64,000 nt of DNA from an uncultured Muribaculum sp. Its GTDB lineage: Bacteria > Bacteroidota > Bacteroidia > Bacteroidales > Muribaculaceae. Made by a program: the position numbers and the translations under genes. Below, piece by piece: positions 1-8,272 of this stretch (position 1 is its first letter; each line of letters begins with the position of its first letter). The stretch spans positions 1 through 64,000 of the forward strand of contig CAJTSJ010000013.1 of assembly GCA_910578785.1 (NCBI GenBank). The letters are read 5' to 3'. Below the pieces are notes generated by a model. It was not told where the DNA came from. It saw only the letters and a list, made by a program, of their open reading frames with translations, and made no database searches.

Positions 1-52
1 ATAAACCAGCAGATTTACAGTCTGCCCCATTTGGCCACTCTGGTATTCGCCC
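1..52 (-). tRNA. tRNA-Tyr (GTA), 3' end cut by window edge
   Basis: Read on the minus strand, the sequence starts with the acceptor strand GGGCGAA at position 52, followed by a D arm and an anticodon stem-loop CAGACTGTAAATCTG with anticodon GTA. The large D loop and the position of GTA match bacterial tRNA-Tyr. The variable arm, T arm and 3' acceptor strand lie outside the window. Confidence 0.9.
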
Positions 53-81
53 GAGACGTGTGCTATTCCAAAAATAGCGCA

Positions 82-112
82 CAAAAGTAGTGATAATTAT
101 TGAATGCCGCAA
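82..112 (-). promoter_or_regulatory. Bacteroidetes promoter for tRNA-Tyr
   Basis: On the minus strand a TACTTTTG box (82-89) matches the -7 consensus TAnnTTTG. Nineteen bases upstream is TTGC (109-112) as a -33 element. The -7 box ends 30 bases before the tRNA 5' end, which suits transcription of the tRNA. The promoter overlaps the ribH stop codon. Confidence 0.6.
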
Positions 113-570
113 GAAAAATCGACCATTTTTATCGCCGCCTCGGCTGCTTCCGAGCCTTTGTTGCCGAGCGAACCTCCGGCGCGGTCGATGGCATCCTGTT
201 CGGTATCGACAGTCAACACTCCGAATATCACCGGAATACGTCCTTTGGCGTTAAGCTCCGTGACACCTTGGGTGACGCTTTGGCACACATAGTCGAAGTG
301 AGGTGTGCCGCCTCGTATCACACATCCGAACACCATGACTGCATCGTAGCGGTCCATGACGCGGGCTGCCCCGAATGTCAGTTCGACGGCTCCGGGCACA
401 TGGTAGACGTCGAAGTCGACATCGTTTGACTTAAGCACTTCCTGCGCTCCGCGCGACAGGGCTTCGGTTATGTGGGAGTTCCATTCGGCCGTGATGATGG
501 CCATTTTTGTTCCGTTCTTTAGTTTCGGCAGTGCGCCGTTGGGCGCTCCGGTAGTAAGGGCTGTGGACAT
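97..570 (-). CDS. ribH: 6,7-dimethyl-8-ribityllumazine synthase
   Basis: RibH condenses 5-amino-6-ribitylaminouracil with 3,4-dihydroxy-2-butanone 4-phosphate, the penultimate step of riboflavin synthesis in the cytoplasm. The 157 residues match the family's usual length. Family landmarks visible are VPGAVELTFGA near residue 58 and VIRGGTPHFDYV near residue 84, the latter with the active-site His. The ATG at 570 gives a normal N-terminus before the AEWN motif. It lies downstream of the PfkB-like and KpsF-like genes on the same strand with a short gap, so cotranscription is possible. The other rib genes are not in the window. Confidence 0.95.
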   Translation of the reverse strand: MSTALTTGAPNGALPKLKNGTKMAIITAEWNSHITEALSRGAQEVLKSNDVDFDVYHVPGAVELTFGAARVMDRYDAVMVFGCVIRGGTPHFDYVCQSVTQGVTELNAKGRIPVIFGVLTVDTEQDAIDRAGGSLGNKGSEAAEAAIKMVDFSCGIQ

Positions 571-593
571 AATCGGAATTAATGCAATTATTA

Positions 594-1463
594 TTAAATA
601 TACTTTCCCGCAAATTCGAGCGAGTCATGGAGAACCTTCTTTGCAGTCTCGTCCTCAAGATTGTCGATGTCGGCGCTCGTCACCTTATTGGTTATGATTG
701 AATCAATGATTCCGGCCACGACTCCGGCAAACCATTGACGACCTGACGCAGCCGAGCCGGCTCCGGCTTCTTCGACCGACTTGCGGTGGAAAAACTTCAA
801 GGTTTCGGACGAGGCGTCGAAGTTGACCATATTGAACGAGTAGAAGCTCACGTGGTCGCGGAAGGCCTTGGCCGCATCGTCCTTGCCGAATATGTCGCGG
901 AGGTCGGAAGTGCGTGTCAGAACGAGGTTAGACGACTCGAAATTTTCAAGTATGGCTGGCATGACGCGGGTGATTCTGTGCACTCGGTTCATGTCGAAGT
1001 TGGGCACGTATATGACTATGGCGTGGCGTTCGGACGCATACTTAATGATGTCGTATATCCGGTCGTGACCGCGCGGATTGACGGAATAATATCCTCCGAA
1101 CACAACTATGTCGTCGGGGTCGATTCTTGGCCACACCACTCCGAAACTTTCCTGGGGATAGCTTCCATAGCGCACCGACGACTCTTTGCCGGCGCCCTGG
1201 AATATGAGCTGTACGGGTGTGGTGCCTTCCGTATAACGGTCGATGGAGCGGATTTCGACTCCGTTTGACTCAAGGAAGCGGACGATGATGTCGCCTACAT
1301 GGTCGTTGGCTGCCTCGCTGACAAAGTTGACCTGGCGTCCGGCATCGCCGAGCTTTGCGGCGGCATTGAGAAGGACTCCTCCGGGAAATGAATCTTTTGG
1401 CAGGTCGTTTTCAAAGATTACTTCGAGCGAGCTTTCGCCGATTATGATGATTTTTCTGTTCAT
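594..1463 (-). CDS. PfkB-family carbohydrate kinase homologue, probably degenerate
   Basis: The 289-residue protein has the ribokinase/PfkB fold pattern: an N-terminal strand, a GG motif (PGGVLLNAAAKL, near residue 28) and a C-terminal helical part. The usual catalytic signature DTxGAGD is not recognisable. The aligned stretch near residue 240 reads AASGRQWFAG, with Gln where the catalytic Asp should be. It may therefore bind a sugar or nucleotide without phosphotransfer, or have a specialised role. It follows a KpsF-type sugar-phosphate isomerase by 6 bases on the same strand, suggesting a functional pair. The substrate is unknown. Confidence 0.8.
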   Translation of the reverse strand: MNRKIIIIGESSLEVIFENDLPKDSFPGGVLLNAAAKLGDAGRQVNFVSEAANDHVGDIIVRFLESNGVEIRSIDRYTEGTTPVQLIFQGAGKESSVRYGSYPQESFGVVWPRIDPDDIVVFGGYYSVNPRGHDRIYDIIKYASERHAIVIYVPNFDMNRVHRITRVMPAILENFESSNLVLTRTSDLRDIFGKDDAAKAFRDHVSFYSFNMVNFDASSETLKFFHRKSVEEAGAGSAASGRQWFAGVVAGIIDSIITNKVTSADIDNLEDETAKKVLHDSLEFAGKYI

Positions 1464-1469
1464 GTCTGT

Positions 1470-2090
1470 TTACTTTTTATCGTCTTTTTCGCCTCTTGAC
1501 ACGCATCCGAGATAGCCTCCGTGGTGACGTTTGGCGTAGTCTTCGCGTGTGAATCCGGTGAGACGCATGACGTTGACCACGAGCACGTCGCCGATGACGG
1601 TCATCATGGTCGTCGATGTGGTCGGGGTCAGTCCGAGCGGACATACTTCCGGAGCGCCTCCGGTGGCCAGGGTTGCGTCGGCCATGGAGCTGAGTTCGCT
1701 GTCGGGATTGCCGGTGATTACAATCATCGGAATCTGAGGATAAAGGTTTCGTGTGAGATGCACCAGGTCTATAATCTCGCGGGTCTTGCCTGAATTGCTG
1801 ATAAGCAGCATGACATCGTCGGGCTGGAGCACTCCCAGATCGCCGTGCTGGGCCTCTGACGGGTGGAGGTTGACGGCCGGAGTGCCTGTTGACGAGAATG
1901 TCGTGGCGATGTTCATGGCTATCTGTCCGGCTTTGCCCATTCCGGAGGTTACGACTTTTCCTTTCAGGCGGTGGACATGTTCGATTATCAGTCCCACGGC
2001 TTTGTCATAGTCGTCGGTTACGGGTATCGACGCTATGGCCTTGCTCTCGCTGTCAAGGATTTGACGCATTGATTGTTGTATATCGGTCAT
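1470..2090 (-). CDS. KpsF/GutQ-type sugar-phosphate isomerase, SIS domain only
   Basis: A single SIS domain with GMGKAGQIAMN, HPSEAQHGDLG, SNSGKTRE and PTTSTT motifs marks this as a KpsF/KdsD-type isomerase. KdsD converts ribulose-5-phosphate to arabinose-5-phosphate for Kdo synthesis. At 206 residues it lacks the C-terminal CBS pair of the ~320-residue KdsD, so the activity assignment is by family only. The frame can be extended to a TTG at 2114, but that codon lies inside a TAAGTTTG promoter box, so the ATG at 2090 was chosen. The next gene is a PfkB homologue 6 bases downstream. Confidence 0.85.
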   Translation of the reverse strand: MTDIQQSMRQILDSESKAIASIPVTDDYDKAVGLIIEHVHRLKGKVVTSGMGKAGQIAMNIATTFSSTGTPAVNLHPSEAQHGDLGVLQPDDVMLLISNSGKTREIIDLVHLTRNLYPQIPMIVITGNPDSELSSMADATLATGGAPEVCPLGLTPTTSTTMMTVIGDVLVVNVMRLTGFTREDYAKRHHGGYLGCVSRGEKDDKK

Positions 2091-2111
2091 AGTGTAATCG
2101 TTATTGGCGTA

Positions 2112-2142
2112 CAAACTTAGTCAAATAAAATGATAAAACATA
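2112..2142 (-). promoter_or_regulatory. Promoter of the kpsF-like/pfkB-like genes
   Basis: Minus-strand TAAGTTTG (2112-2119) fits the -7 consensus, with a TTATG-like -33 element about 19 bases upstream. It places transcription start near 2105 and supports the ATG at 2090 as the start. Confidence 0.5.
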
Positions 2143-2230
2143 ATTTTTTGTGTGTGTGCTATAACCATGCGCGGCCGCCGCAGTCGTTTCGGACGCGGCG
2201 GCTGCCGTATGTGTCTTGATGCGAAGGATG

Positions 2231-3454
2231 CTATTCGCGAACGTCGTCTTCGATTCCGAATTCGTCGTCAGGGAACAGTCCGTCGTCGAGGTCGGAGTCC
2301 GCGGTTTCCATATCTGTTTCCGAATCAGCCTCTTCTTCTTTCTTGCTGCTTGAGCTGATGCCTTTGAGTTTCAGTTTGGGTTTTGCGGTCTTTCCGCCGT
2401 CGGCCTCTTCTTTCAGCGCGGCCATGATTTTACCTTCAAGCTCTTCGGCCAGTTCCGGATTGTCCAGTATGACACGCTTGGCGGCATCGCGTCCCTGTGC
2501 GAGTTTTGAGCCGTCGTAGCTGAACCATGAGCCGCTCTTCTTGATGATGTCGTATTCGACTCCGAGGTCGATTATTTCACCGGCTTTGGATATGCCCTCT
2601 CCGAACATTATGTCGAATTCGGCGCGTTTGAACGGGGGTGCCACCTTGTTTTTAACGACTTTCACCTTGGCGTGGCGTCCGATGACGTCCTCGCCGTCCT
2701 TGACCGCGCTCGACGGACGGATTTCGACGCGTACGCTTGCGTAGAATTTCAATGCGTTGCCGCCGGTGGTTGTCTCTGACGGTCCGAAGGACATTCCGCC
2801 GATTTTGTCGCGGAGCTGGTTGATAAATATGCAGGTGGTGTTGGTGCGGGCTATGGTTCCGGTGAGCTTGCGCATGGCCTGCGACATGAGTCGGGCCTGA
2901 AGTCCAACGTTGCGGTCGCCCATGTCGCCGTCGATTTCGCTCTTCGGTGTCAGTGCGGCCACGGAGTCGATGACGATTATGTCGATGGCCGACGAGCGGA
3001 TGAGCTGTTCGGTGATTTCGAGCGCCTGTTCGCCGTTGTCGGGCTGGGAGATGAGCAGGTTGTCCACGTCGACACCGAGTTTTTCGGCGTAGAAGCGGTC
3101 AAATGCGTGTTCGGCGTCGATGATGGCGGCGATTCCTCCGCGCTTCTGCGCCTCGGCTATGGCGTGTATGGCAAGGGTGGTCTTACCTGATGATTCGGGT
3201 CCGTAGATTTCAGTGATTCGGCCCCGCGGGAATCCGCCGACGCCGAGGGCGAAGTTCAGGCCGATCGAACCGGTCGGTATCACTTCGACGTTTTCCACGT
3301 TGTCGTCGCCGAGCTTCATCACGGCGCCGCGTCCGTAGGTCTTTTCGATTCGTTCCATGGCCGATGTCAGGGCGCTGAGCTTAGCGGCCGCAGGATCGTC
3401 GGGAACGCCTTTTTTCTTGAGGGGAGCTTTTTTAGCCTTTTCAGGTTTTTCCAT
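2231..3454 (-). CDS. recA: Recombinase RecA with long acidic C-terminus
   Basis: RecA forms ATP-dependent filaments on single-stranded DNA for homologous recombination and SOS signalling. The Walker A motif GPESSGKTT lies at residues 85-93 and the Walker B region IIVIDSVAAL near residue 160. The FINQLRDKIG segment and DNA-binding loops are intact. At 407 residues it is longer than the usual ~350. The extra length is a Lys-rich N-terminus and an acidic tail with many Asp/Glu residues, seen in other Bacteroidales. It is transcribed alone from its own -7 box. Confidence 0.98.
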   Translation of the reverse strand: MEKPEKAKKAPLKKKGVPDDPAAAKLSALTSAMERIEKTYGRGAVMKLGDDNVENVEVIPTGSIGLNFALGVGGFPRGRITEIYGPESSGKTTLAIHAIAEAQKRGGIAAIIDAEHAFDRFYAEKLGVDVDNLLISQPDNGEQALEITEQLIRSSAIDIIVIDSVAALTPKSEIDGDMGDRNVGLQARLMSQAMRKLTGTIARTNTTCIFINQLRDKIGGMSFGPSETTTGGNALKFYASVRVEIRPSSAVKDGEDVIGRHAKVKVVKNKVAPPFKRAEFDIMFGEGISKAGEIIDLGVEYDIIKKSGSWFSYDGSKLAQGRDAAKRVILDNPELAEELEGKIMAALKEEADGGKTAKPKLKLKGISSSSKKEEEADSETDMETADSDLDDGLFPDDEFGIEDDVRE

Positions 3455-3515
3455 TTGGGATAGATATTTTAGAGTTATTAATTATCTGATTCGTATAAGT
3501 CGTGTTTTGACAATA

Positions 3516-3523
3516 CAAAGATA
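3516..3523 (-). promoter_or_regulatory. -7 box upstream of recA
   Basis: Minus-strand TATCTTTG, an exact TAnnTTTG match 62 bases before the recA ATG. No convincing -33 element is present at the usual spacing. No SOS-type operator was recognised. Confidence 0.45.
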
Positions 3524-3628
3524 GTGCCGAGGATGTGCAAAAGTGCGGCACCAGTCAGTTAAATTTATCTAAAATAGGCACCCCGGTCTTGAAATGCCAA
3601 AATCTCCGGCAATTATCGTTTCGGATAA

Positions 3629-4534
3629 TCAGGATTTTTGAAATTCAGACGGCGACATCCCCGTCATGTGCTTGAAATACTTGCCGAACGACGACTGATT
3701 GGTGAAATTCAGGTCGTAGGCTATCTGCTGAATGTTTTTTCCTGAGAAGCGGAGCATGTTTTTTGCTTCGAGTATGACGTGTTCGGCTATCCACTGGGCC
3801 GCGCTCCGTCCGGTAGTCTCCTTTATGATGAGCGACAGATATTTAGGCGAGATGAAAAGCTTGTCGGCATAGAATCCCACCGAGCGTTCGGTGCGGTAAT
3901 ACTTCTTGACGAGCCTCATGAATTCGTGCACGTAGTTGACGCGTCTGGACCGTGCCGGCTCGACATTGTCGGGTTCGACATGGCGGTTGCCGATCTCTAT
4001 GAGCTGGTATATGAGAGCCGCTACAAGATTGCGGCCTATGCTTCTGGTGAACGGCGACGCTTCGTTGCACGACGCATTGAGGTGTAGAAGGTCAAGGTAC
4101 TTCCGGAGTAATACGGATTCGTCCTTTTCGATTGCGAGTATAGGTGTTATGTCTTTGGCCCTGGTGTAGTTCATGCCGATGACGTTCGTGTCGATGTTGA
4201 TGCTTTCAAGGAAGTCCGATGAAAGGAACAGCATATATGCCGACACGGCATCGGACTCTACGTCGTCGACGCGTACGATTGATTCCGGAGAAATGATTAC
4301 GAAGGCATTTTCGGGAATGTTGTGTCTGTCAGTGTTTATGGTCAGCTTCCTTATGCCGCCGAATGCAAGCAGGATTGCGAGTCCGTCAAACCGGAACGGA
4401 CTTGCCGTGTGGGGCGAAGGAAACGACTTGCCTTCAAATCGTGTAAGTATGTAGTCTTTGCCCATCCGGCTGTAGTCCGTGGCAAATTCTTTAACTGAGA
4501 TAAGGTCGGAAAACTTAACGGAGCGTTGAACCAT
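3629..4534 (-). CDS. AraC-family transcriptional regulator
   Basis: A 301-residue protein with a cupin-like N-terminal half (roughly 1-180) and a C-terminal double helix-turn-helix AraC domain (roughly 195-301). The typical ending is SFGKYFKHMTGMSPSEFQ. This architecture binds DNA as a one-component sensor, but the ligand and targets cannot be read from the sequence. No catabolic genes adjoin it: recA is downstream and a divergent YbhN-type gene is upstream, so it may act elsewhere or on itself. Confidence 0.9.
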   Translation of the reverse strand: MVQRSVKFSDLISVKEFATDYSRMGKDYILTRFEGKSFPSPHTASPFRFDGLAILLAFGGIRKLTINTDRHNIPENAFVIISPESIVRVDDVESDAVSAYMLFLSSDFLESINIDTNVIGMNYTRAKDITPILAIEKDESVLLRKYLDLLHLNASCNEASPFTRSIGRNLVAALIYQLIEIGNRHVEPDNVEPARSRRVNYVHEFMRLVKKYYRTERSVGFYADKLFISPKYLSLIIKETTGRSAAQWIAEHVILEAKNMLRFSGKNIQQIAYDLNFTNQSSFGKYFKHMTGMSPSEFQKS

Positions 4535-4674
4535 AAATCATTAATTTATCAAATTCACCACAAAAATCATCTTTTTTATTAAATCCTGCAAATGTTGTGC
4601 TGAAAATTCGACTTTTATTCCAATAAGATGTGCATTGTGACTATAAAACATATTGTTCGAGATGCGACTTATGA

Positions 4675-5754
4675 ATGAAAAGTGCTAACTTTGCCATGCT
4701 AAACCTGTACAGTATTAAAAATAAGGCAGTGGACAATAAATATAAATCAGCTGTGAGCCGTCTGACGACGGTGATGAAATATGTGCTCCCCGTGGCGCTG
4801 AGTGTGGCTCTGTGCTACTATCTCTACACGAAGATAGACATGGAGGCCATTAAGTATGAGTTTTCGAAATGCAACTTCTGGTGGATAGGTCTTACGCTGG
4901 TAGTGGCGACTTTCTCCCACATATTCCGTGCCATGCGCTGGCGCATACAGCTTGACGCGCTCGGCATACATGCTCCGCTGGCTCCGCTGGTGTGGAGTAT
5001 TTTCGGCACGTATGCCGTCAACCTTCTTATACCGCGTCTGGGTGAGCTGTGGCGCACGGGGTATATAGCCAAGCGTCAGGATGCACAGTTTACCACGGTT
5101 TTCGGCTCGATGGTCTGCGACCGACTGGCCGATACGGTGACGGTGCTGCTGCTCACGGTGGTGACTTTTTTTATAGCCCGCGGGGCTTTTATGACCTTTG
5201 CCGAAAAGTATCCTCAGATTTACGAAGGTCTGCTCAAAACGGCCAACTCTCCATTGGTGTGGGTTTGCGCGGCCATAGGCGTCGGACTGATGGTGTGGCT
5301 GTTTACAAGCCGTTCGCAAAACAAGTGGGTGCTTAAGGTCAGGGGAGCCGTGAAGAATCTGTGGGACGGGTTTGCCGTAGTGGCCACAATGCCCCACAAG
5401 GGTAAATGGCTGTTGCTGACCGCCGCCGTATGGGGTTGCTACTTCACCCAGCTTTATCTGGCGTTCTTTGCGTTCTCGTTTACCGAGCACCTCGGCATGG
5501 TCTGCGCGCTTGTGGCATTCGTGTTGTCGAGCATCTCCATGGGCATTCCGAGCAACGGCGGGCTTGGTCCCTGGCATCTGGCCATCATATTCGCTCTCGG
5601 TGTCTACGGTGTGGGTATGAACCAGGGAGCTGCGTTTGCCATGATAGTATGGGGCTCGCAGAATTTTTATATAGTGCTTCTGGGCCTGTATGCATTTGTG
5701 TCGATAATGCTTGACAAGCGCAAACCGGGCAAAGAAACGACAACCGCCTCTTGA
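4675..5754 (+). CDS. YbhN/UPF0104-type flippase-like membrane protein
   Basis: The protein has about eight predicted transmembrane helices and the signature of the lysylphosphatidylglycerol-synthetase transmembrane/UPF0104 family (LIPRLGELWRTGYIAKR, later SNGGLGPWHLA). Family members are proposed lipid flippases, but the substrate here is unknown. The start is uncertain. The longest frame begins at 4675, yet a perfect -7 box TAACTTTG sits at 4686-4693. If that box is used, translation must begin downstream, at GTG 4729 (behind AAGG) or ATG 4774. The next gene follows by 13 bases, so the two are probably one operon. Confidence 0.85.
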   Translation: MKSANFAMLNLYSIKNKAVDNKYKSAVSRLTTVMKYVLPVALSVALCYYLYTKIDMEAIKYEFSKCNFWWIGLTLVVATFSHIFRAMRWRIQLDALGIHAPLAPLVWSIFGTYAVNLLIPRLGELWRTGYIAKRQDAQFTTVFGSMVCDRLADTVTVLLLTVVTFFIARGAFMTFAEKYPQIYEGLLKTANSPLVWVCAAIGVGLMVWLFTSRSQNKWVLKVRGAVKNLWDGFAVVATMPHKGKWLLLTAAVWGCYFTQLYLAFFAFSFTEHLGMVCALVAFVLSSISMGIPSNGGLGPWHLAIIFALGVYGVGMNQGAAFAMIVWGSQNFYIVLLGLYAFVSIMLDKRKPGKETTTAS

Positions 5755-5767
5755 AAAATTAGAATTT

Positions 5768-6274
5768 ATGGACTGGAACAATAAACCGGACAGCTTCACC
5801 GAGCCGGAGGATTTCGAGTATGTGGAGCCTGCCGACAACGAAGATATCCCTCAGGCCTCCGAGCCTGCCGGCGGTGAGGTAAAGCCAAAGCCCAAACGGC
5901 GGTTCAGGCGCTTTATGATATGGTTTACGGTCATTGTGTTTGCTGTGCTTGCCGCGGCATTCTGGCTTCGCTACATCAATCCTTATGTGGTCGGTTCGCA
6001 TGAGCGCGGTTACATCGTCAACGTCGAGTACAAGGGGATGATATTCAAAACCTGGGAGGGCGAGATGATAGCCCGGAAGGCGTTGACCGACACTGTTAAC
6101 ATATATTCCCACAGCTTCCTGTTTTCGGTAGACGATGCGGAAGTGGCTAAACGGCTGGAACAGTATTGCGGCACGGGTCGTCAGGTTTCGGTCACCTACG
6201 ACCGATTCATGGGCGCGCTGCCCTGGCGTGGCGTGCAGACCTGCGTAGTCACGGCCGTAGAGCCTGTCGATTGA
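5768..6274 (+). CDS. Conserved Bacteroidales single-pass membrane protein
   Basis: A 168-residue protein: an acidic, Pro-rich N-terminal ~50 residues, a Lys/Arg stretch (KPKPKRRFRR), one hydrophobic helix near residues 57-77, then ~90 residues likely outside the cytoplasm. Homologues in Bacteroides have, to my recollection, sometimes carried the name 6-phosphogluconate dehydrogenase, but nothing here resembles that enzyme (no NADP-binding motif, far too short). ATG 5768 was preferred over an upstream in-frame ATG at 5711, which overlaps the preceding gene. Function unknown. Confidence 0.75.
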   Translation: MDWNNKPDSFTEPEDFEYVEPADNEDIPQASEPAGGEVKPKPKRRFRRFMIWFTVIVFAVLAAAFWLRYINPYVVGSHERGYIVNVEYKGMIFKTWEGEMIARKALTDTVNIYSHSFLFSVDDAEVAKRLEQYCGTGRQVSVTYDRFMGALPWRGVQTCVVTAVEPVD

Positions 6275-6323
6275 CGCGATAATGCTTCATTAACATTAAT
6301 TAATAAGGCCGGACTTAAAACTC

Positions 6324-6367
6324 TATCTTTGAAAGTGTAAAACAATCTTGCAGATTCATTAACTTTG
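6324..6367 (+). promoter_or_regulatory. Tandem -7 boxes upstream of pfkA
   Basis: Two exact TAnnTTTG matches, TATCTTTG (6324-6331) and TAACTTTG (6360-6367), precede pfkA. The second lies 48 bases before the ATG. Neither has a clear -33 TTTG at 19 bases. They suggest pfkA has its own promoter(s). Confidence 0.4.
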
Positions 6368-6414
6368 TTAGTTGACAAAATAAATTTAACTCTATTCTAA
6401 AAAACTTGTTCGAT

Positions 6415-7395
6415 ATGGCGAATATCAAGACTATCGGAATATTGACTTCCGGAGGCGATGCCCCCGGAATGAATGCCGCTATCCGCGCCGTCACTCGCTC
6501 GGCCATCTATAACGGATTCAAAGTGAAGGGCATCTACCGTGGCTACCGCGGACTCATAACAAACGAAATCGTAGACTTCAGGACACAGAACGTGTCTAAC
6601 ATAATCCAGATGGGCGGTACGATACTCAAGACTGCCCGTTGCAAGGAGTTTGAGACTCCCGAAGGCCGTCAGCTGGCCTACGACACCATCCGCCAGCATG
6701 AAATCGATGCCCTGGTGGTGATCGGCGGAGACGGTTCGCTGACCGGTGCACGCATTTTCGCCACCGAATTCAACTTCCCGATTATCGGTCTGCCCGGCAC
6801 TATCGACAACGACCTTTACGGCACCGACAAGACTATCGGATATGACACGGCGCTCAACACCATCATGGAGTGCGTGGACAAAATCCGCGACACGGCTACT
6901 TCGCACGAACGCCTGTTCTTCATAGAGGTGATGGGCCGCGACGCCGGCTTCCTCGCGCTCAACGGTGCGATAGCATCAGGTGCTGAAGCCGCAATAATCC
7001 CGGAAATATCTACTGAAGTCGACCAATTGGCCGAACTCATCCAGAACGGATTCCGCAAGAGCAAGAACTCTTCAATTGTTCTTGTGGCCGAAAGCCCCGT
7101 CACCGGCGGCGCCATGGCCCTGGCCGAACGTGTCAAGAACGAGTATCCATCGTATGATGTACGTGTGTCGATTCTCGGACACCTCCAGCGCGGTGGTTCA
7201 CCGACGGCGTCGGACCGCATTCTCGCATCGCGCCTCGGTGCGGCCGCAATCGATGCCCTGCTCGAGGACCAGCGCAATGTGATGATAGGTATCTCCAATG
7301 ACAATATCGTCTATGTGCCGTTTACCAAGGCCATCAAGAACGATAAGCCGATCAACCGCGAGCTTCTCAACACATTGAGAAAATTGTCGATCTGA
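6415..7395 (+). CDS. pfkA: ATP-dependent 6-phosphofructokinase
   Basis: PfkA phosphorylates fructose-6-phosphate to fructose-1,6-bisphosphate in glycolysis. Motifs visible are GGDAPGMN (residues 13-20), IGGDGSLTGA near 103, the catalytic PGTIDND near 125 and the substrate-binding MGRDAGFLA near 170. The 326 residues fit the bacterial ATP-PFK length, and a Gly follows GGDG as in ATP-using enzymes. ATG 6415 was chosen over a TTG nine bases upstream. The gene ends 15 bases before a hairpin that separates it from the steroid-type operon. Confidence 0.96.
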   Translation: MANIKTIGILTSGGDAPGMNAAIRAVTRSAIYNGFKVKGIYRGYRGLITNEIVDFRTQNVSNIIQMGGTILKTARCKEFETPEGRQLAYDTIRQHEIDALVVIGGDGSLTGARIFATEFNFPIIGLPGTIDNDLYGTDKTIGYDTALNTIMECVDKIRDTATSHERLFFIEVMGRDAGFLALNGAIASGAEAAIIPEISTEVDQLAELIQNGFRKSKNSSIVLVAESPVTGGAMALAERVKNEYPSYDVRVSILGHLQRGGSPTASDRILASRLGAAAIDALLEDQRNVMIGISNDNIVYVPFTKAIKNDKPINRELLNTLRKLSI

Positions 7396-7410
7396 TTTTT
7401 TACTTATATT

Positions 7411-7453
7411 ACGGACACGCCGGAATGCCGTTATCGGATGCCTGCGTGTCCGT
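7411..7453 (+). terminator. Hairpin after pfkA
   Basis: A perfect 10-bp inverted repeat, ACGGACACGC (7411-7420) and GCGTGTCCGT (7444-7453), with a 23-base loop and a short T-containing tail. It probably ends pfkA transcripts or attenuates read-through into the next operon. An in-frame ATG at 7425 lies in its loop and is therefore an unlikely start for the next gene. Confidence 0.55.
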
Positions 7454-7478
7454 ATCGTTTCTCTACATAACCTTAAGC

Positions 7479-8252
7479 ATGATGATAAGCGCAGAGTCGT
7501 TCAATATATTCCTGACCGCGATGGCCCTGACCGCCGTGGCGGTGTTCGTGGCTCTGCAATACGTCGAGGCCGGCTACGGGATGATGTACAACCGCAAATG
7601 GGGTCCCGCTATCGACAACCGCCTCGGTTGGGTGCTGATGGAGGCTCCGGTGTTTCTGGCCATGGGAATCCTGTGGTGGCTTTCGCCCCGCCGGTTCGAG
7701 GCGGCTCCGCTGGTCATGTTCCTGCTGTTTGAGCTTCACTATTTTCAGCGTTCGTTCATATTTCCGTTGCTGATACACACCAAGGGACGTATGCCTCTGA
7801 GCATAATAGTCATGGGTGTGACGTTCAACGTGCTCAACGCGCTGATGCAGGGCGGGTGGATATTCTACGTGTCGGCTCCTGACCGGTATCCTGTCGAATG
7901 GCTCGGTTCGTGGCAGTTTGTGGCGGGCACGGCGGTATTCTTCGCCGGTATGGGAATCAACATCCACAGCGACGGTGTGATACGCGGTCTGCGCCGTCCG
8001 GGCGACACCCGGCACTACATACCCCGCGGAGGCATGTTCCGCTATGTGTCAAGCGCCAATTATTTCGGGGAATTCGTGGAGTGGACCGGCTTCGCCATAC
8101 TTACATGGTCATGGTCGGGCGCGGTGTTTGCTTTGTGGACATTTGCCAACCTTGCTCCCCGGGCGGCCAAAATCCACAACCGCTATGCCCGTGAGTTCGG
8201 CCGTGAGTTTACCGACATGAATGTGCGCAGGATACTGCCGTTTATTTACTGA
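7479..8252 (+). CDS. 3-oxo-5-alpha-steroid 4-dehydrogenase-like (5-alpha-reductase) membrane enzyme
   Basis: The protein belongs to the SRD5A family of NADPH-dependent membrane reductases that saturate the delta-4 bond of 3-oxosteroids. It has several hydrophobic helices and the C-terminal signatures GMGINIHSD and YVSSANYFGEFVEW, characteristic of animal SRD5A1 and its bacterial relatives. From ATG 7479 it has 257 residues, the size of human SRD5A1. The longer start at 7425 lies inside a hairpin. It is first in a four-gene operon with an OYE-type flavoprotein and two SDRs, which supports steroid or bile-acid chemistry in the inner membrane. The exact substrate is inferred, not shown. Confidence 0.85.
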   Translation: MMISAESFNIFLTAMALTAVAVFVALQYVEAGYGMMYNRKWGPAIDNRLGWVLMEAPVFLAMGILWWLSPRRFEAAPLVMFLLFELHYFQRSFIFPLLIHTKGRMPLSIIVMGVTFNVLNALMQGGWIFYVSAPDRYPVEWLGSWQFVAGTAVFFAGMGINIHSDGVIRGLRRPGDTRHYIPRGGMFRYVSSANYFGEFVEWTGFAILTWSWSGAVFALWTFANLAPRAAKIHNRYAREFGREFTDMNVRRILPFIY

Positions 8253-8272
8253 AATATCTGAAAATACTGAAT

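Noticed and set aside
4747..5838. A 363-residue open frame on the minus strand
   Set aside because: It lies opposite the YbhN-type gene, has no domain pattern, and has the His/Arg/Gln-rich composition of an antisense shadow.
5768..6274. 6-phosphogluconate dehydrogenase, a name I recall being used for homologues
   Set aside because: The protein is 168 residues with one membrane helix and no NADP-binding or dehydrogenase motifs.
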